Positions 50,301 to 52,242 of a DNA stretch of 52,242 bases are shown here, in pieces. This stretch comes from Chitinophagaceae bacterium (GTDB lineage: Bacteria > Bacteroidota > Bacteroidia > Chitinophagales > Chitinophagaceae). The notes under the pieces were generated by a model that made no database searches, had not been told where the DNA came from, and saw only the letters and a list, made by a program, of their open reading frames with translations. The stretch is from NCBI GenBank assembly GCA_014379345.1, contig JACMLY010000076.1:1-52242 (forward strand), read 5' to 3'. Both the position numbers and the translations under genes were made by a program. Every line of letters starts with the position of its first letter. The first letter of the stretch is position 1.

Positions 50301-51676
50301 ACTACACAATTAAAGAAAGTATAATATTTATCATTGCTGATGATCCGTTGCAGGTAGAGGGCCAGCTCCCTTGCATGATAATCTCCCCACATGCTTGATT
50401 CACCATTGGGTATCTTACTTCCAGCAGGAATATGATCCCAACCGTTTGGACGGTGGTAAATGGAATGCAGCAAAAGCCCTTCATGATCCGGGTCCTTACT
50501 CAAATAAGGCTCATCAAACAATGAATTCACCACCGTTAACCCGGCCTGCCAGTAATTTTTAGATAACTCCTTATCACCTTTCTTTTCGAGATATTTTCCG
50601 AGACGTAATAATCCCTGTGCCCCGATTGCTGCTGCCGAACTATCCACCGGTTCATGATCGTTAAAAGGATCGCTGTCACGTTCAAGATAGTTGCCCAAAT
50701 ATGCAAGCCCCGGAGCGCCTGTATCCCAGTAAGGAATTCCATCAACCGGTGTATTGGCAATATAAAAATCACAGGTTGCTTTTGCGGCCTTCAGCATACA
50801 TGATTCTACGGCAGATTTGCCGCCGTGTGGCTCCATTTCCCTGCCTGGTAATGTGTCCAGCCATTCCAGTTGTTCGGCAAATCCGCACATTGCCCAGGCA
50901 AGACCCCGGGTCCAGGTTGAGAAACCGGTGTAGCCCTGCTGCGAATTGGGGCAGCGATAGTTTCCGTCTTTCGTATTGAACACGCTTTCATGAGCCGTTC
51001 TTCCCCATGCATCGTACGCATCACGGCCTTCGCCGTAATACACCGAGTAATCAGCGGTTGCTTTAATATGCTCGAGCGCGCGATCAAGCAGGCTGATGCG
51101 TATATCATTTTCTGCTTGCAGCACATGTCCTAAAGCGTGACTTACCATCAGAGCCCTGCAGGAGCGAATGGTATCAACAAAAAGCGAATGTGCGCCATTG
51201 AATGAGTGAATATAACCGCCATTTTTGATGGGGGTCCACCTGCTGGCCTGGATTGCACCCGAGATTTTTAGCGCCAACTCATAAAAATTTTTCTCCCATT
51301 CATTAAAAGGGATCTTATCTTCTTTCATTAACCGGAGAAGGTTGCCATAAGTACTAACGTTGTTGAACCCATGGTCGTGTACCCCGATATGGCTGATATG
51401 CGGGGCCATCACCTGTAGTGTTTTCCTACGCCCAATTTCAAGGAATTCTTTGTCGCCGGTGGCGTCATAATGAAGGATGGAAGAACCATACTGAAAGCCC
51501 TGCGTCCATTCGGTCCAGCCGCGGGTACTATATTTTCCTTTGATCGTAAAAACCGGTGCTCCTTTGGAAAGATCAAATCCATTTTCAATCTGATATATTT
51601 TCTTGCCGGATAAATCCCAAACACCCTGAAGTTTGGGAGCGATGGCAGTTAGCTGTAGATGATGCTGCGTGATCAT
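50297..51676 (-). CDS. GH88-like glycoside hydrolase (unsaturated glucuronyl hydrolase type)
   Basis: 459 residues with no signal peptide, so a cytoplasmic enzyme. The (alpha/alpha)6-barrel features of GH88 are visible: HDHGFNNVSTYGNLLRL, FNGAHSLFVDTIRSCRALMV with an active-site Asp, YTGFSTWTRGLAWAMCGFAE (compare the family's S-x-W-x-RGxAW), and DPFNDHEPVDSSAAAIGAQG with the second conserved Asp. The family hydrates the 4,5-double bond of unsaturated uronic-acid-ended oligosaccharides. It is the first gene of the leftward cluster and overlaps the next by 4 bases. Its substrate (pectin, glycosaminoglycan or ulvan type) cannot be told. Confidence 0.85.
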   Translation of the reverse strand: MITQHHLQLTAIAPKLQGVWDLSGKKIYQIENGFDLSKGAPVFTIKGKYSTRGWTEWTQGFQYGSSILHYDATGDKEFLEIGRRKTLQVMAPHISHIGVHDHGFNNVSTYGNLLRLMKEDKIPFNEWEKNFYELALKISGAIQASRWTPIKNGGYIHSFNGAHSLFVDTIRSCRALMVSHALGHVLQAENDIRISLLDRALEHIKATADYSVYYGEGRDAYDAWGRTAHESVFNTKDGNYRCPNSQQGYTGFSTWTRGLAWAMCGFAEQLEWLDTLPGREMEPHGGKSAVESCMLKAAKATCDFYIANTPVDGIPYWDTGAPGLAYLGNYLERDSDPFNDHEPVDSSAAAIGAQGLLRLGKYLEKKGDKELSKNYWQAGLTVVNSLFDEPYLSKDPDHEGLLLHSIYHRPNGWDHIPAGSKIPNGESSMWGDYHARELALYLQRIISNDKYYTFFNCVV

Positions 51677-51818
51677 TAGATTTATTTCTTCTTTTGAAAA
51701 TCAATTGGGTAAGATAAAATATTTTATCAAATTAGAGACAAGGATGTAATACACAACCCATCTTCATGCCTCGCACCTTCGGTTTACAGACTTTTTCCGA
51801 CTGTTACGCGGAGCAATA

Positions 51819-52242
51819 CCTGTCATGCCGCTGTATGAAGCATCTTAGAGACTTACACATGGAGGTTTCTTATTATTATCAGACAGTTCAAAGTGAAAAT
51901 CTCTCAGATCCCTCATGCCCTGCCGGCAGCAGGCTCGGGGCGACAGTACTCTTGGTTTGCCATACTCTTCTTCTTGTCATACTCTTCTTCTTGTCATACT
52001 CTTCCTCCTGTCATCCTCTTCTTCCTGTCATGCCGAGGTACGAGGCATCTTAGAGACTTACACCTGGAGGTTTCTTATTATTATCAGACAGTTCAAAGTG
52101 AAAATCTCTCAGATCCCTCGTACCCTGCCTGAGGCGGGCTCAGGATGACAGTACTCTTGGTTTGCATGCCCTTCCTCTTGTCATACTCTTCTTCTTGTTA
52201 TACTCTTCTTCTTGTCATACTCTTCCTCCTGTCATCCTCTAC
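51819..52242. repeat. 205-bp tandem repeat with internal 17-bp minisatellite, running off the right edge
   Basis: Copy 1 starts at 51819 and copy 2 at 52024; anchor words recur at exactly 205 bases (GCATCTTAGAGACTTACAC, CTCTCAGATCCCTC, GACAGTACTCTTGG). Each copy ends in a 17-bp array based on CATACTCTTCTTCTTGT: four units at 51961-52028 and at least five from 52165 to the edge. The TGTCATGCCG and GGCATCT words match the arm of the palindrome at 11293-11365. Frames at 51766-52148 are read through the repeats and are not genes. The left part (51677-51818) holds the GH88 promoter region. Confidence 0.9.

Noticed and set aside
51766..52148. Three overlapping rightward frames of 77-95 codons
   Set aside because: They are read through the 205-bp repeat and its 17-bp array; their composition is repeat-driven and no protein family fits.
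51961..52242. Possible CRISPR array
   Set aside because: Units are contiguous 17-bp minisatellite copies without spacers, and no cas gene is near.
1..52242. tRNA, rRNA and riboswitch genes
   Set aside because: No cloverleaf, rRNA stretch or riboswitch core was recognised by eye; a covariance-model scan would be needed to exclude small RNAs.

Overview
The window looks like a chromosomal segment of a Bacteroidota bacterium, most likely of the Chitinophagaceae or a close relative. Four large secreted proteins end in Por/type IX secretion (T9SS) sorting domains. There is a remnant of a TonB-dependent outer-membrane barrel, a TANNTTTG-type -7 promoter element, and many families typical of this phylum (DUF3667, DUF4112, DUF1579, DinB, RMD1, WalJ-type MBL). 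Genus-level placement is inference. No rRNA, tRNA, CRISPR array, transposase or phage gene was recognised.

Layout. 1-2.9 kb: a ferritin-like DUF892 gene cut by the left edge, two tandem split-barrel flavin-type proteins and a PIG-L deacetylase. 3.4-14.9 kb: secreted T9SS cargo (a GEVED protein, a nine-Asp-box propeller protein, a putative extracellular endo/exonuclease) around a LigD-type ligase-polymerase. 15-23.5 kb: aldo/keto reductase plus methyltransferase, small envelope proteins, the TonB-receptor relic, TfoX-N protein, a T9SS protein with two PA14-like repeats, DUF3667 and WalJ-like hydrolase. 23.5-28.8 kb: a GlxA/AraC-type regulator surrounded by a degenerate SDR, two DUF1579 and two DinB-like genes. 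Three of these transcription units carry the same direct-repeat motif, each 22 bases ahead of a -7 box, which suggests a small local regulon. 28.8-39.4 kb: GNAT, NTF2-like, RMD1, tricorn-type protease, DUF2752, a TIR-CD225 fusion, DUF3592, a TPR membrane protein and CorA. 39.6-45.7 kb: DUF4112, DinB, MtfA-like peptidase, a PAS histidine kinase and a cytochrome c/PQQ-type sugar dehydrogenase. 45.8-51.7 kb: a leftward five-gene carbohydrate cluster (GH88-type hydrolase, TIM-barrel isomerase, Gfo/Idh/MocA dehydrogenase, SDR, MFS transporter), probably for uptake and breakdown of an unsaturated-uronate-bearing or related sugar.

The intergenic DNA is unusually rich in inverted repeats. At least six sequence families recur: perfect 29- and 32-bp stems, imperfect palindromes built of CTTTGTGTC / GGCAC words, a 14-bp tandem repeat inside a palindrome, and at the right edge a 205-bp tandem repeat that contains a 17-bp minisatellite. 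They sit between convergent genes, inside the sugar cluster and directly before start codons, so they are candidates for terminators, RNA-processing sites or mobile REP-like elements.

The two best candidates for something undescribed are the three-site GlxA/AraC regulon (23.6-28.8 kb) and the membrane TIR-CD225 protein with its DUF2752 partner (34.4-35.7 kb).
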